A stretch of DNA of 64,000 nucleotides, taken from NCBI RefSeq assembly GCF_025917685.1, contig NZ_CP089518.1, positions 186,001 through 250,000 on the forward strand, read 5' to 3'. Position numbers and translations under genes: made by a program. The DNA comes from Bacillus cereus (lineage in GTDB: Bacteria > Bacillota > Bacilli > Bacillales > Bacillaceae_G). The notes under the pieces are model-generated. The model was not told the origin of the DNA and made no database searches. It saw only the letters and a list, made by a program, of their open reading frames with translations. This document shows positions 1 through 8,258 of this stretch, in pieces. Position 1 is the stretch's first letter, and every line of letters begins with the position of its first letter.

Positions 1-1
1 T

Positions 2-841
2 AAATCAAAAGAATTAGATTTACTAAGTGGTTTACCACAAGAGATGATTGAGAAAGAAAAAGAAAATAAAGAATATAAACGCGTTGCAGGATTTTCATCT
101 TATATTTATTCCTTTAACGTAGAAAAAGAGCCATTTACAAATGCGAAAGTACGTAAAGCATTTTCATTAGCAGTTGATCGTAAATTTATCGTTGAAAAAT
201 TGTATAAAAATAATGCACAAGCAGCATATGCATTCGTTCCAGAAGGGGCAAAAACACAAGGTGGTCGTGATTTCCGTAAAGAAAAAGGCGATTATGTAAA
301 ATTTGATCCAGTGGAAGCGAAAAAACTATTAGAAGAAGGTATGAAAGAGCAAGGATGGTCTACATTACCTGAAGTAACATTAAAATTCACTACAGATACA
401 CAGCATAAAAAAGTAGCAGAAGCAATGCAAGAAATGTTTAAGAAAAACCTTGGTGTAGATATTAAATTAGAAAATAAAGAGTGGAAGAGTTACATCGACA
501 CATACAAGCAAAGTGATTTCCAATTAGCTTATATGGGATGGGGAGGTTCTAACTTAGACCCTAGTGCCCGTTTAGAATTATATGCAGGTGATGGTCCAAG
601 TAACTATGCGAAATGGTACAATAAAGAATTTGATAATTTAATTAATCAAGCAAAAACAGAACAAGATGAAAATAAACGTTTTGATATATTGCATAAAGCA
701 GAAGACATTATGTTTGATGAAACACCATTAATCCCAATTATTTTCCCAAGTGCTTCATATTTACAAAAACCATCAGTATCTGGCGTCCAATTCATTATCG
801 GTTCTAGTCCAGAACTAAGATACGTAAAAATTAAAAAATAA
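2..841 (+). CDS. Oligopeptide ABC transporter substrate-binding protein (OppA family), 3' part
   Basis: The reading frame is open from the first bases of the window, so this is the C-terminal half (about 279 codons) of a gene that begins upstream. The visible part has typical features of SBP family 5 (OppA/DppA): the NAKVRKAFSLAVDR segment, a YMGWGGSNLDP-type stretch and a conserved C-terminal region with PLIPIIFPSASYLQKPSV. Such lipoproteins bind peptides outside the membrane and deliver them to an ABC importer. It resembles the two full-length paralogues at 3365-7030 in layout, but the sequences differ considerably. No permease gene follows, so it probably serves a shared importer. A strong terminator begins at the stop codon. 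Confidence 0.9.
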   Translation, partial: KSKELDLLSGLPQEMIEKEKENKEYKRVAGFSSYIYSFNVEKEPFTNAKVRKAFSLAVDRKFIVEKLYKNNAQAAYAFVPEGAKTQGGRDFRKEKGDYVKFDPVEAKKLLEEGMKEQGWSTLPEVTLKFTTDTQHKKVAEAMQEMFKKNLGVDIKLENKEWKSYIDTYKQSDFQLAYMGWGGSNLDPSARLELYAGDGPSNYAKWYNKEFDNLINQAKTEQDENKRFDILHKAEDIMFDETPLIPIIFPSASYLQKPSVSGVQFIIGSSPELRYVKIKK

Positions 842-870
842 AGAAGTAGGCATCTGCCTACTTCTTTATT
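841..870. terminator. Bidirectional Rho-independent terminator
   Basis: A 12-bp perfect stem (AAGAAGTAGGCA / TGCCTACTTCTT) with a 2-nt loop is followed by a T-rich tract. It sits between the stop codons of the convergent OppA-like gene and the YusW-like lipoprotein gene, so it can serve both. Confidence 0.85.
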
Positions 871-1333
871 TTATTTCTCTTTTATATTCTTTTTTCGTTC
901 CATCAGAGAAGACAACTTCTAAAGCGAATTTTTGATAGTCTTTATCAAGCTTGAATACATTTACTACTTGATCAATTACTTCTTGATCTGGTGTGTTTTT
1001 ATCAAATTTTAATTCTTGTAGAAGAGGGCTTAATTTTGTAATAGCCTCGTCGCCTGTGAACTTTACATCTGTTTTATGGTCTTCAAGTTTTGCTTCCATT
1101 TTCTTATCCGCGGCTACATTTTTATAATCAGCTTCGTAGTCTTTCTTCGTATCTTGATAGTCTGCTTTTAAATCAAATTCATTAAAGTTTAGTTTTAAAT
1201 CTGCAGGAGCTTCATTTTTTGCTTCTTCAGTTGTCTTTTTATTAGAAGTTGTATCTTCTTTTGCAGGAGCTTTACATCCTGTTAATGCAGGTACTAGCAT
1301 AAGAGCTAATAAAGCTGATAGTAAAATTCTCAT
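866..1333 (-). CDS. YusW-like lipoprotein
   Basis: A 155-residue protein starting MRILLSALLALMLVPALTGC: a short hydrophobic signal and a lipobox ending in Cys20, so it is predicted to be anchored outside the membrane as a lipoprotein. A Lys/Glu/Thr/Asn-rich linker follows, then a C-terminal domain with FNEFDLKADY, a repeated Asp/Lys-rich strand and a final VFSDGTKKEYKREI strand, the pattern I associate with the YusW family (function unknown). The start was set at 1333 rather than 1369 because TAAGGAGGA lies just upstream and the signal peptide begins there. It is monocistronic and convergent with the OppA-like gene. Confidence 0.75.
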   Translation of the reverse strand: MRILLSALLALMLVPALTGCKAPAKEDTTSNKKTTEEAKNEAPADLKLNFNEFDLKADYQDTKKDYEADYKNVAADKKMEAKLEDHKTDVKFTGDEAITKLSPLLQELKFDKNTPDQEVIDQVVNVFKLDKDYQKFALEVVFSDGTKKEYKREIK

Positions 1334-1474
1334 TATAAATTCCTCCTTATGTAACTTCTTTCTATACAAGTTTTTCCCAAAATCATGTAATTATGTATAA
1401 GTACAATAAATTATTTCTTTGAGGGGATTATGTTTTCAGTTGTTTATTTTTGTATAAAAATGGTAATTTCGTTG

Positions 1475-1526
1475 TTGACAATTATTAAAAAAGTTATATA
1501 ATCTAAATGTAAGTGATCACTTGCAT
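1475..1526 (+). promoter_or_regulatory. Promoter and operator of the TetR gene
   Basis: TTGACA (1475-1480), a 16-nt spacer and TATAAT (1497-1502) form a strong SigA-type promoter. Immediately downstream lies ATGTAAGTGATCACTTGCAT (1507-1526), centred on the perfect palindrome AAGTGATCACTT. A sibling site lies at 2144-2164 before the next gene. The position suggests autorepression by the TetR protein (inference). Confidence 0.7.
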
Positions 1527-1543
1527 GAGGAAGAGGGGATTTT

Positions 1544-2125
1544 ATGGCGCGCTCAAAGACAGCAGAAAAAATCATTCAAGCAGCAATTGAATTAGTGAAA
1601 GAAAAAGGATATACAGCAGCAACAACGAAAGAAATTGCAATGCGTGCTGGCGTTAATGAAGTAACGATATTCCGCAATTTTAAAAGTAAGAAGGGTGTTA
1701 TTGAAGCTGCAGTTGCTGAATTTTCATATATACCGCATTTAAAGCAATTTTTGCAAACAGAAATTGTGTGGGAATTAGAAACAGATTTGAAGAACTTAGC
1801 AAGGCATTATCATAAATTTTTAAATAGCATAAAAGATATTATTTCTATCGGTATACGTGAGGCGAGAGAATTTCCAGAATTAGATGAGGAAATCTCTAAA
1901 ATTCCAAAAGGATTAAAAGAGGAATTAATAATTTATTTTGCCAAGATGCAGGAACAAAACAAGATTATTCATACAAATATTGAGGCACAAGTAATGAATT
2001 TTATATGGATTAATTTTGGTTACTTCCTGTCTAAATTGCGTTTTGAAAGTCGACTTATGGAAATCGATGATGAGAAATTTATTGAGAATAATATAGTTTT
2101 ATATGCTAGGGCTTTAAGACCCTAG
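1544..2125 (+). CDS. TetR/AcrR family transcriptional regulator
   Basis: A 193-residue protein with a classical TetR N-terminal helix-turn-helix at about residues 8-55 (IIQAAIELVKEKGY, TTKEIAMRAGVNEVTIFRNFKSKKG). The C-terminal ligand-binding part is helical and specific to its own subgroup. It lies 58 bp upstream of a membrane permease gene. Palindromes with the same half-site (GYAAGT-N4-ACTTGC) occur both before its own start and before the permease, so the simplest reading is a local repressor of itself and the exporter. The ligand cannot be told from sequence. The ATG start has a GA-rich ribosome binding site (GAGGAAGAGGGG). Confidence 0.85.
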   Translation: MARSKTAEKIIQAAIELVKEKGYTAATTKEIAMRAGVNEVTIFRNFKSKKGVIEAAVAEFSYIPHLKQFLQTEIVWELETDLKNLARHYHKFLNSIKDIISIGIREAREFPELDEEISKIPKGLKEELIIYFAKMQEQNKIIHTNIEAQVMNFIWINFGYFLSKLRFESRLMEIDDEKFIENNIVLYARALRP

Positions 2126-2143
2126 TATTTATTTAAAATAAAA

Positions 2144-2164
2144 TGCAAGTAAGTACTTGCTTGC
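2144..2164. promoter_or_regulatory. Second TetR-type operator, upstream of the permease
   Basis: GCAAGT-AAGT-ACTTGC is an inverted repeat with a 4-nt spacer and the same half-sites as the palindrome at 1507-1526. It lies between the TetR stop codon and the permease ribosome binding site (GGAGAGCGGG). Assignment to the adjacent TetR protein is inference from the shared motif. Confidence 0.6.
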
Positions 2165-2183
2165 TAAATAGGAGAGCGGGAAG

Positions 2184-3323
2184 ATGGATACATTAAAACA
2201 GTTTTTAAAGCGACCAGGTACGTATGTAGGAATGGTAGTAGCGCTATCGTTCCAACTTATTTTCTTTTGTGTTTGGTTAACGGCGTATGATGGAGTGAAT
2301 GAAAGAGCAGATCAAATGCGTATCGCTATTGTGAATGAGGATGGAAATATAGGTAGTAAAATAGCAGAAGGCTTACAGAGAAATTTACCATTTCAGGTGA
2401 AAGTAGAACGGTCTGTGGAAAAAGCAAACAAAGAAATGAATGACCATGTGTACGATATGATTATTGAAATTCCTGCTTCTTTTTCAAAGAATATAAATGA
2501 AACAGGAAAATCAAATTTAAACTTCCACATTAATCAAGCGAATGCCATGATGGCAAAGCAAATGATGGAAGGAGCTGCAAAACAAATTCGAGACAATGTA
2601 AATAAAGAGATAACAAGTTATAAGAAACAAGCGATTGTTGGGAAATTACAAGCTGTAGGGTCTGAGAATGTAGAAGTGATAAAAGGTTTAACAGAAGATT
2701 CAATTGGTTTTACAGTTCATAAAGTAAATGATGCAAAAGGATTTTCGGCTAATATGGTACCACTAATGATGGTATTAGCTTCATTTGTAGGAGCAATGAT
2801 CATGAGTATGGAACTATCAAAAGTTGCAAAGGAAATAAAGAACGATTGGAGTAATTTCGTATCAAGACAAATCATTAACGGTACAGTATCAATTTTACTT
2901 GCATGTATTACAATTGGCTTGATGAAAGGATTCCAAATTGAAATGCATGAAACAGTATGGAGTATATTGATGTTTCAAGCAATAGTCTTCTTCGCATTTC
3001 TTTCATTAACACAAATGTTCATAACTGTTTTCGGAAATGCAGGTATGATTTTTAATATTATCTCGCTATCGTTACAACTTGTAAGTTCAGGTGTAATCGT
3101 ACCACATGCAATGCTTTCTAAAACATATCAAACGATCGGTGAATTATTTCCCGCAACATATGCAGCGAATGGTTATTATACAATAATATTTGGCGGAGTT
3201 AGTTTAGAGGGGAATATTATTTCATTATTACTTATTATACTAGTTACACAATTGGTAACAGGAATCACTATAGGTATAAAAGGAATGGCAAAGGGAAGAG
3301 GTTCTATAGTTAGAGAAGTATAA
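2184..3323 (+). CDS. YhgE/ABC-2-type membrane permease
   Basis: A 379-residue membrane protein. A single transmembrane helix near residues 17-35 is followed by an extracytoplasmic domain of about 150 residues (IAIVNEDGNIGSKIAEGL), then about five helices in the C-terminal half. This topology is that of ABC-2 type permeases and the YhgE/Pip or DUF3533 group, which export substrates or occur in secretion/efflux systems. No ATPase is adjacent. It follows the TetR gene in the same direction and shares its operator motif, so it is probably the regulated efflux component. The substrate is unknown. Confidence 0.7.
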   Translation: MDTLKQFLKRPGTYVGMVVALSFQLIFFCVWLTAYDGVNERADQMRIAIVNEDGNIGSKIAEGLQRNLPFQVKVERSVEKANKEMNDHVYDMIIEIPASFSKNINETGKSNLNFHINQANAMMAKQMMEGAAKQIRDNVNKEITSYKKQAIVGKLQAVGSENVEVIKGLTEDSIGFTVHKVNDAKGFSANMVPLMMVLASFVGAMIMSMELSKVAKEIKNDWSNFVSRQIINGTVSILLACITIGLMKGFQIEMHETVWSILMFQAIVFFAFLSLTQMFITVFGNAGMIFNIISLSLQLVSSGVIVPHAMLSKTYQTIGELFPATYAANGYYTIIFGGVSLEGNIISLLLIILVTQLVTGITIGIKGMAKGRGSIVREV

Positions 3324-3324
3324 A

Positions 3325-3362
3325 ATAAAAAAGGTATCCTTCATGGGATACCTTTTTTATTT
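3325..3362. terminator. Bidirectional terminator
   Basis: AAAAAAGGTATCC / GGGATACCTTTTTT forms a stem around a TTCAT loop between the convergent permease and OppA-like genes, with A and T tracts on both sides. Confidence 0.85.
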
Positions 3363-3364
3363 TA

Positions 3365-5005
3365 TTATTTTGCAACTTCTGTCCACTTGTAGTTAAACTC
3401 ACCGCCGAAGTCAGTTGTTACAAGTCCTTTAATGAAAGAACGTTGTAAGTAAGAACGACCTTGTTGGTATAAAGGAGCGACAGCACCATCTTGTAATAAG
3501 ATTTTTTCAGCTTGCTTCATTGCTTCAAAGCGAGCTTTTTCATCGCCAGCTAAATCGGTTTTCACTTTATGAATTAGCTCATCGTACTCTTTATTAGAGT
3601 ATTTATCGAAGTTATAAGCACTATCTGTTGTAAATAAGTCTAAGAATGTAATTGGGTCAGCGAAGTCAGGGCCCCAGCCATCAATTCCGATTTCATAATC
3701 ACCACTTAATAGTAGTTTCAACTGTTGTTTACGTGGTTGTGGTTTTAAATTCACTGTTAATCCATCTAGATTTTTTTCTAATTCACCTTTTAAATATTCA
3801 CCAGTCTTTTTAGCTAAAGCATTATCACTTGTTAATAGTTCAATTGTTACTTTGTCAGTACCAAGTTCTTGCTTCGCCTTTTTCCAGTTTTCTTTCGCTG
3901 TTTTCACATCATCTTTGACTAGATTTCCATTCTCTTTACGGAAGTCATTACCGTCTGGACTTTTTGCGAATTTCGCAGGAACCATTCCTTCAGCTGGAAT
4001 AGCACCGTTATTTAAAATTGTTTCTACGTACGCTTTTTTATTCATTGCTCCGTTAATAGCAAGGCGTGCATGTTGATTTTTTAATACTGCATTTTTCTGA
4101 TTTAGTCGTAAGAATTGAATGCCGACTTCAGCGCGTTCCTTGAAGTTTGGATCGCCCTTATATTTATCAACAAACTCCGCAGTTAAAGCAACACGGTCAA
4201 TTTGTCCTGAATCATATAAGTTAACTTCTGTAGACTTATCTTTAACGACATTGAAGTTGATTTCTTCTAATTTTACAGTTTTAGCATCCCAATAGTTAGG
4301 GTTCTTCTTCAATTGAAAGCTTTGTTCGTGTTTCCAGTTATCTAATGTGAAAGCACCATTGTAAATTAAATGATTTGTTTCTAAACCGTATTTGTCACCT
4401 TGAGATTTTAAATAGTCTTCATTAATTGGTAAGAATGTTGAAAATGTCGTTAAGCTTAAGAAGTAGGGAACAGGGCGATCTAGTTGTACTTCTAAAGTTT
4501 TGTCATCAAGAGCTTTGATGCCTAATTGATCAACTGGTAATTGTTTTTGGTTTATTTGTTTTGCATTCTGTACATCGAAGAATAAGAATGCATATTCAGC
4601 TGCTGTATCAGGGTTTACGGCACGTTGCCAAGCGAAGACAAAGTCCTTTGCTGTAACAGGAGTACCATTTGACCATTTTGAATCGCGCAGGTGGAATGTA
4701 TATTTTGTTTTATCGGGACTAACGTCAACCGACTCAGCAACACCAGGAATCGGTTTATTATCTTCTCCCATTGCATATAAACCTTCAAAAACATTTCGCA
4801 TTACGTTCATGGATTCCGTATCCGTTGCTTTTGCAACATCCATTGTTGGAATTTCTGAAGCGAATGATAAGTTAATTGCCTGTTTATCAGGTGCTTTATC
4901 GTTCGCTTTCGCTCCGCTTGCATTATCTTTATTTCCCCCACAAGCAGTTAGTAGTAGACTTGCCCCTAAAACAGATGCAACAACAGGTACAACTTTTTTC
5001 TTCAT
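3365..5005 (-). CDS. Peptide ABC transporter substrate-binding lipoprotein (OppA family)
   Basis: A 546-residue SBP family 5 lipoprotein with a signal peptide and the lipobox LLTACGG near residue 20. It has the family signatures LSFASEIPTMD, a VFEGLY segment, YTFHLRDSKWSNGTPVTAKDFVFAWQRAV and a C-terminal DYEIGIDGWGPDFADPITFL stretch. It binds oligopeptides outside the membrane for an Opp-type importer encoded elsewhere. It is closely paralogous to the next gene (5390-7030), same length and clearly alignable throughout, so the pair arose by tandem duplication. Unlike its sibling it has no S-box leader upstream. The ribosome binding site GGAGG lies just before the ATG. Confidence 0.92.
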   Translation of the reverse strand: MKKKVVPVVASVLGASLLLTACGGNKDNASGAKANDKAPDKQAINLSFASEIPTMDVAKATDTESMNVMRNVFEGLYAMGEDNKPIPGVAESVDVSPDKTKYTFHLRDSKWSNGTPVTAKDFVFAWQRAVNPDTAAEYAFLFFDVQNAKQINQKQLPVDQLGIKALDDKTLEVQLDRPVPYFLSLTTFSTFLPINEDYLKSQGDKYGLETNHLIYNGAFTLDNWKHEQSFQLKKNPNYWDAKTVKLEEINFNVVKDKSTEVNLYDSGQIDRVALTAEFVDKYKGDPNFKERAEVGIQFLRLNQKNAVLKNQHARLAINGAMNKKAYVETILNNGAIPAEGMVPAKFAKSPDGNDFRKENGNLVKDDVKTAKENWKKAKQELGTDKVTIELLTSDNALAKKTGEYLKGELEKNLDGLTVNLKPQPRKQQLKLLLSGDYEIGIDGWGPDFADPITFLDLFTTDSAYNFDKYSNKEYDELIHKVKTDLAGDEKARFEAMKQAEKILLQDGAVAPLYQQGRSYLQRSFIKGLVTTDFGGEFNYKWTEVAK

Positions 5006-5389
5006 TGTTCTTTCCTCCCTAAATGTGTTGTTCGTAACGTCATAATGTCCATGTCTTGAAGTAGCTATAGAAGGAGATAAAACCTATTATAGATATTTGT
5101 TTATAGGTAATCAGGTGTTCTATATGTATATACATGCTGAACTGTAATCTATCGTTATATGTTTCAACGTAGTAGACATTATGTTTTGATGGTGAAATAT
5201 TTCGTCTCTTTGATTATTTAGAATATTAACACTGAAAAGAACTATATGTCAATAATAAAAATAGAGTGTTAATTTCTTGAAATAATATATTAAAAAAGTA
5301 GATTCACTCATATTAAGGAATCTACTTTTAATATATTTTGCCAAAAAAACAATGGGAGTTGGTGGAAACACGATGATTAAAGTCGCATT
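5006..5389. other. Intergenic region between the two oppA paralogues
   Basis: A 384-bp AT-rich gap with no credible gene. It holds the upstream region of the 3365-5005 gene and, near 5292-5332, the terminator of the upstream paralogue. I see no riboswitch or long palindrome besides that terminator. Confidence 0.6.
5290..5335 (-). terminator. Terminator of the S-box-controlled oppA paralogue
   Basis: AAAAGTAGATTC (5294-5305) pairs with GAATCTACTTTT (5318-5329) around a 12-nt loop. On the minus strand the stem is followed by a T tract. It separates transcription of the two paralogues, so each has its own control. Confidence 0.75.
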
Positions 5390-7030
5390 TTATTTTTCAA
5401 TTTTTGCCCATTTGAAGTTTAATTGACCTGCAAAGTCTACTTGTACAATTCCTTTTACATAAGAACGCTCTAGATAAGATTCTCCTTTTTGGTAAAGAGG
5501 AGCGATAACAGAGTCCTTAAATAAGATTTTTTCTGATGCTAGTAACGCTTCCCAGCGAGCTTTTTCATCACCAGCCAAGGTAGTTTTAACTTTTTCAATT
5601 GTGTCATCAAACTCTTTATTAGAGTAATGATCTAAGTTGTAAGGGTTATTCGTCGTAAATAGTTCAAGGAATGTAATTGGATCAGCAAAGTCAGGGCTCC
5701 AACCGTCAATTCCAATCTCGTAGTCACCTTTTAATAAGAGTGAAACTTGTTGTTTACGTGGTTGCGGTTTTATATTTACTGTTAAGCCATCTAAATTCTT
5801 TTCTAGTTGCCCTTTTAGGAACTCACCAGTTTTCTTCTCAAGGTCACCATCACTTGTTAATAATTCTAATGTTATCTTTTCAGAACCAAGTTCTTTTTTT
5901 GCTTTCTTCCATAATTCTTGTGCAGATGTTGTATCAACTTTTGTTAAATCGCCGTTTGCAGTACGGAAGTCTTTTCCATCAGGCCCTTTTGCAAAGTTTT
6001 TCGGCACGAGACTAAAGGTTGGTGTAGAGCCATCATTTAATAACGTATTTACAAAGGATTTTCGATCAATTGTTTGATCGATTGCTTGGCGTGCAGAAAC
6101 GTTTTGAAGTACTTTGTTTTGTTGATTCATACGTAAAAACTGTACCCCTACATTCGGACGTTCTTTGAAGTTAGTATCCTTTTTATATTTATCAACGAAA
6201 TCAGATGTTAGTTTTATACGGTCTAATTGTTTGGATTCGAATAAATTTACTTCTGTTGATTTCTCTTTCACAACGTTGAAATTGATTTCTTCGAGTTTGA
6301 CATTATCTTTATCCCAATAGGTAGGGTTTTTCTTAAATTTAAAGCTTTGTTCATGCTTCCAATCGCTTAGTGTAAAAGCTCCGTTGTACAAGATTTTGTT
6401 ATCTTCTAAAGCGTACTTATCACCTTGTGATTTAAAGAATTCCTCGTTAATTGGTAGAAATGTTGGGAACGCTGTTAAGCTAATAAAGTACGGAACAGGG
6501 CGTTCTAATTCTACCTCAAACGTATGGTCATCAATTGCTTTTACACCAAGTTGATCGGCTGGAAGTTCTTTGTTGTTAATTTTTGTTGCATTTTTAATAT
6601 CAAAGAATAGAAATGCATATTCAGAGGCTGTTGCTGGATCGACAGCTCTTTGCCAAGCGAAGACAAAATCTTTCGCTGTAACAGGAGTGCCGTTTGACCA
6701 TTTTGAATCTCGTAAATGGAATGTGTATTTCGTTTTATCGCCATTTACTTCATGAGATTTTGCAACGCCAGGGACAGGTTTGTTACCTTCACCAAGATTA
6801 TACAAACCTTCAAATACGTTTCTCATTACTTGACCAGAATCAGTATCTGTAGCACGAGCTGTATCCATTGTTCGTATTTCAGTAGGTGAAGATAAGTTTA
6901 AAACCTGTTTACTAGGTGCCTCGTCTTTTGCATTTGCTCCGCTTGCTTCGTTTTTATAACTGCCGCAACCAGTTAATAAAATACTTACTCCTACAACTGA
7001 TGCAATACCGGGTACAAACTTCTTTTTCAT
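5390..7030 (-). CDS. Peptide ABC transporter substrate-binding lipoprotein (OppA family) under a SAM riboswitch
   Basis: A 546-residue OppA-family lipoprotein, lipobox LLTGCG near residue 22, same length as and clearly homologous to the 3365-5005 product (shared YTFHLRDSKWSNGTPVTAKD and DYEIGIDGWSPDFADPITFL-type segments). It should capture oligopeptides for an Opp importer encoded elsewhere. Its leader contains a SAM-I riboswitch with a terminator (7086-7272), so transcription should stop when S-adenosylmethionine is plentiful. That makes a role in scavenging methionine-containing peptides likely (inference). The start has TTAGGAGGA upstream. It has its own terminator at 5290-5335, so it is monocistronic. 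Confidence 0.93.
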   Translation of the reverse strand: MKKKFVPGIASVVGVSILLTGCGSYKNEASGANAKDEAPSKQVLNLSSPTEIRTMDTARATDTDSGQVMRNVFEGLYNLGEGNKPVPGVAKSHEVNGDKTKYTFHLRDSKWSNGTPVTAKDFVFAWQRAVDPATASEYAFLFFDIKNATKINNKELPADQLGVKAIDDHTFEVELERPVPYFISLTAFPTFLPINEEFFKSQGDKYALEDNKILYNGAFTLSDWKHEQSFKFKKNPTYWDKDNVKLEEINFNVVKEKSTEVNLFESKQLDRIKLTSDFVDKYKKDTNFKERPNVGVQFLRMNQQNKVLQNVSARQAIDQTIDRKSFVNTLLNDGSTPTFSLVPKNFAKGPDGKDFRTANGDLTKVDTTSAQELWKKAKKELGSEKITLELLTSDGDLEKKTGEFLKGQLEKNLDGLTVNIKPQPRKQQVSLLLKGDYEIGIDGWSPDFADPITFLELFTTNNPYNLDHYSNKEFDDTIEKVKTTLAGDEKARWEALLASEKILFKDSVIAPLYQKGESYLERSYVKGIVQVDFAGQLNFKWAKIEK

Positions 7031-7085
7031 TTGATTTTCCTCCTAAATGGTTAATAAGATTGGATGATGATGAGGGAATGAAAAA

Positions 7086-7272
7086 CAAAAAATCCCTCTT
7101 TTCATATTGAGAAAGAGGGATTTTTACGTACAAGTTATGCACCCGTATATAAACGAAGTCCCTCATTCTATCTTTCAAGCACAAAGCTTGCAGGAAGTGG
7201 CACAGTATTCAAAATGAACCTGTTGCCGAGGTTTCAAAGGGCCAGTCCCTCCACCTCTCTTGATACAATGAG
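7086..7272 (-). ncRNA. SAM-I riboswitch (S-box leader) with terminator
   Basis: Read on the minus strand, the region contains the S-box core ATCAAGAGAGGTGGAGGGAC, then TGGCCC, TGAAACCTCGGCAAC and a GTGCCACTTCCTGCA segment. The P1 stem closes with CTCATTGTATC (7262-7272) against GATAGAATGAG (7162-7172). Downstream lies a terminator hairpin (7086-7125), AAAATCCCTCTTTCT / GAAAAGAGGGATTTTTT, then a T run. S-box elements switch genes off when SAM is bound. The element sits directly upstream of the 5390-7030 peptide-binding gene. Confidence 0.95.
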
Positions 7273-7389
7273 TAAACGAATAAATTTTATTAATTTTTGT
7301 GTTTCTTTGATAATTCAAAATCTTACACCTTAGATAATGAAGTGTCAATCAAATGGAATATAGTTTAAATTTTCAGTTTTATTAAAGAT

Positions 7390-7419
7390 AAAAAAACCAC
7401 TGCATATGGCAGTGGTTTC
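7390..7419 (-). terminator. Terminator of the aldo/keto reductase gene
   Basis: AAACCACTGC-ATAT-GGCAGTGGTTT forms a stem just after the stop codon, with a T tract on the minus strand. Confidence 0.8.
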
Positions 7420-7423
7420 CCTA

Positions 7424-8257
7424 TTAGAAGTTAAAGTTATCCGGATCTGGACCAACGCGATGATCTTCATTTAGAGCTTGAATTGCTTTCATGTCATCAG
7501 CACTTAATTCAAAATCGAATATATTTGCATTTTCAATAATGCGATGTTCTTTAATAGATTTAGGGATTGTTACAACTTCGTTTTGTAGATCCCAGCGTAA
7601 AATAACTTGTGCAGTCGATTTATTATATTTTGTCGCAATGTCTTGTAATGTTGGGTTATCCAGTAGCTGTCCTTGCATTAATGGTGACCAAGCTTCAAGC
7701 TGGATATTATGTTCTTTACAGAAAGTGTGTAACTCTTCTTGTGCTAAACGTGGGTGGTATTCCACTTGATTGACCATTGGCTTAATTTCAGCAATTTCAA
7801 ATACGTCTTGTAAGTGATGAATGTGGAAATTGCTCACACCAATAGCGCGAACACGGCCATCTTTATAAAGCTTTTCTAATGCTTTCCATGATTCAGTATA
7901 TTTCCCTTTTACAGGCCAATGTACTAAATATAAATCTAAATAATCTAGACCTAATTTCTCTAATGTAGTTTCAAATGCTTGAAGTGTTGTTTCATATCCT
8001 TGATCGCTATTCCATACTTTTGATGTGATAAATAATTCTTCACGTGCAACACCTGATTCACGGATCGCTTGTCCAACGCCTTCTTCGTTTTGATAAATTG
8101 CTGCAGTATCGATACTACGGTAGCCATTTTTAATTGCTGCTTTTACAGATTCAATTACTTCTGAACCATCTTCTACTTTAAAAACACCTAAACCGAACCA
8201 AGGCATTTTTACGCCGTTATGTAATGTTGTATAGTCTTTTAAACTTGTTAAATTCAT
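7424..8257 (-). CDS. Aldo/keto reductase (AKR5-type)
   Basis: A 277-residue aldo/keto reductase: NAD(P)H-dependent reduction of aldehydes or ketones in a TIM barrel. The catalytic tetrad is present as Asp50, Tyr55, Lys80 and His113 (DTAAIYQNEEGVG, ITSKVW, LVHWP). The cofactor segment IPKSIKEHRIIENANIFDFEL sits near the C terminus. It resembles B. subtilis YtbE/YvgN-type methylglyoxal or glyoxal reductases, but the physiological substrate cannot be told. The gene ends one base before the upstream reductase gene's end region: it follows the pyrroline-5-carboxylate reductase gene by a single base, so the two are co-transcribed. Confidence 0.9.
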   Translation of the reverse strand: MNLTSLKDYTTLHNGVKMPWFGLGVFKVEDGSEVIESVKAAIKNGYRSIDTAAIYQNEEGVGQAIRESGVAREELFITSKVWNSDQGYETTLQAFETTLEKLGLDYLDLYLVHWPVKGKYTESWKALEKLYKDGRVRAIGVSNFHIHHLQDVFEIAEIKPMVNQVEYHPRLAQEELHTFCKEHNIQLEAWSPLMQGQLLDNPTLQDIATKYNKSTAQVILRWDLQNEVVTIPKSIKEHRIIENANIFDFELSADDMKAIQALNEDHRVGPDPDNFNF

Positions 8258-8258
8258 A

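Noticed and set aside
7086..7272. T-box leader instead of SAM riboswitch
   Set aside because: There is no T-box TGGNACCGCG-type sequence. The S-box core and P1 pairing are explicit.
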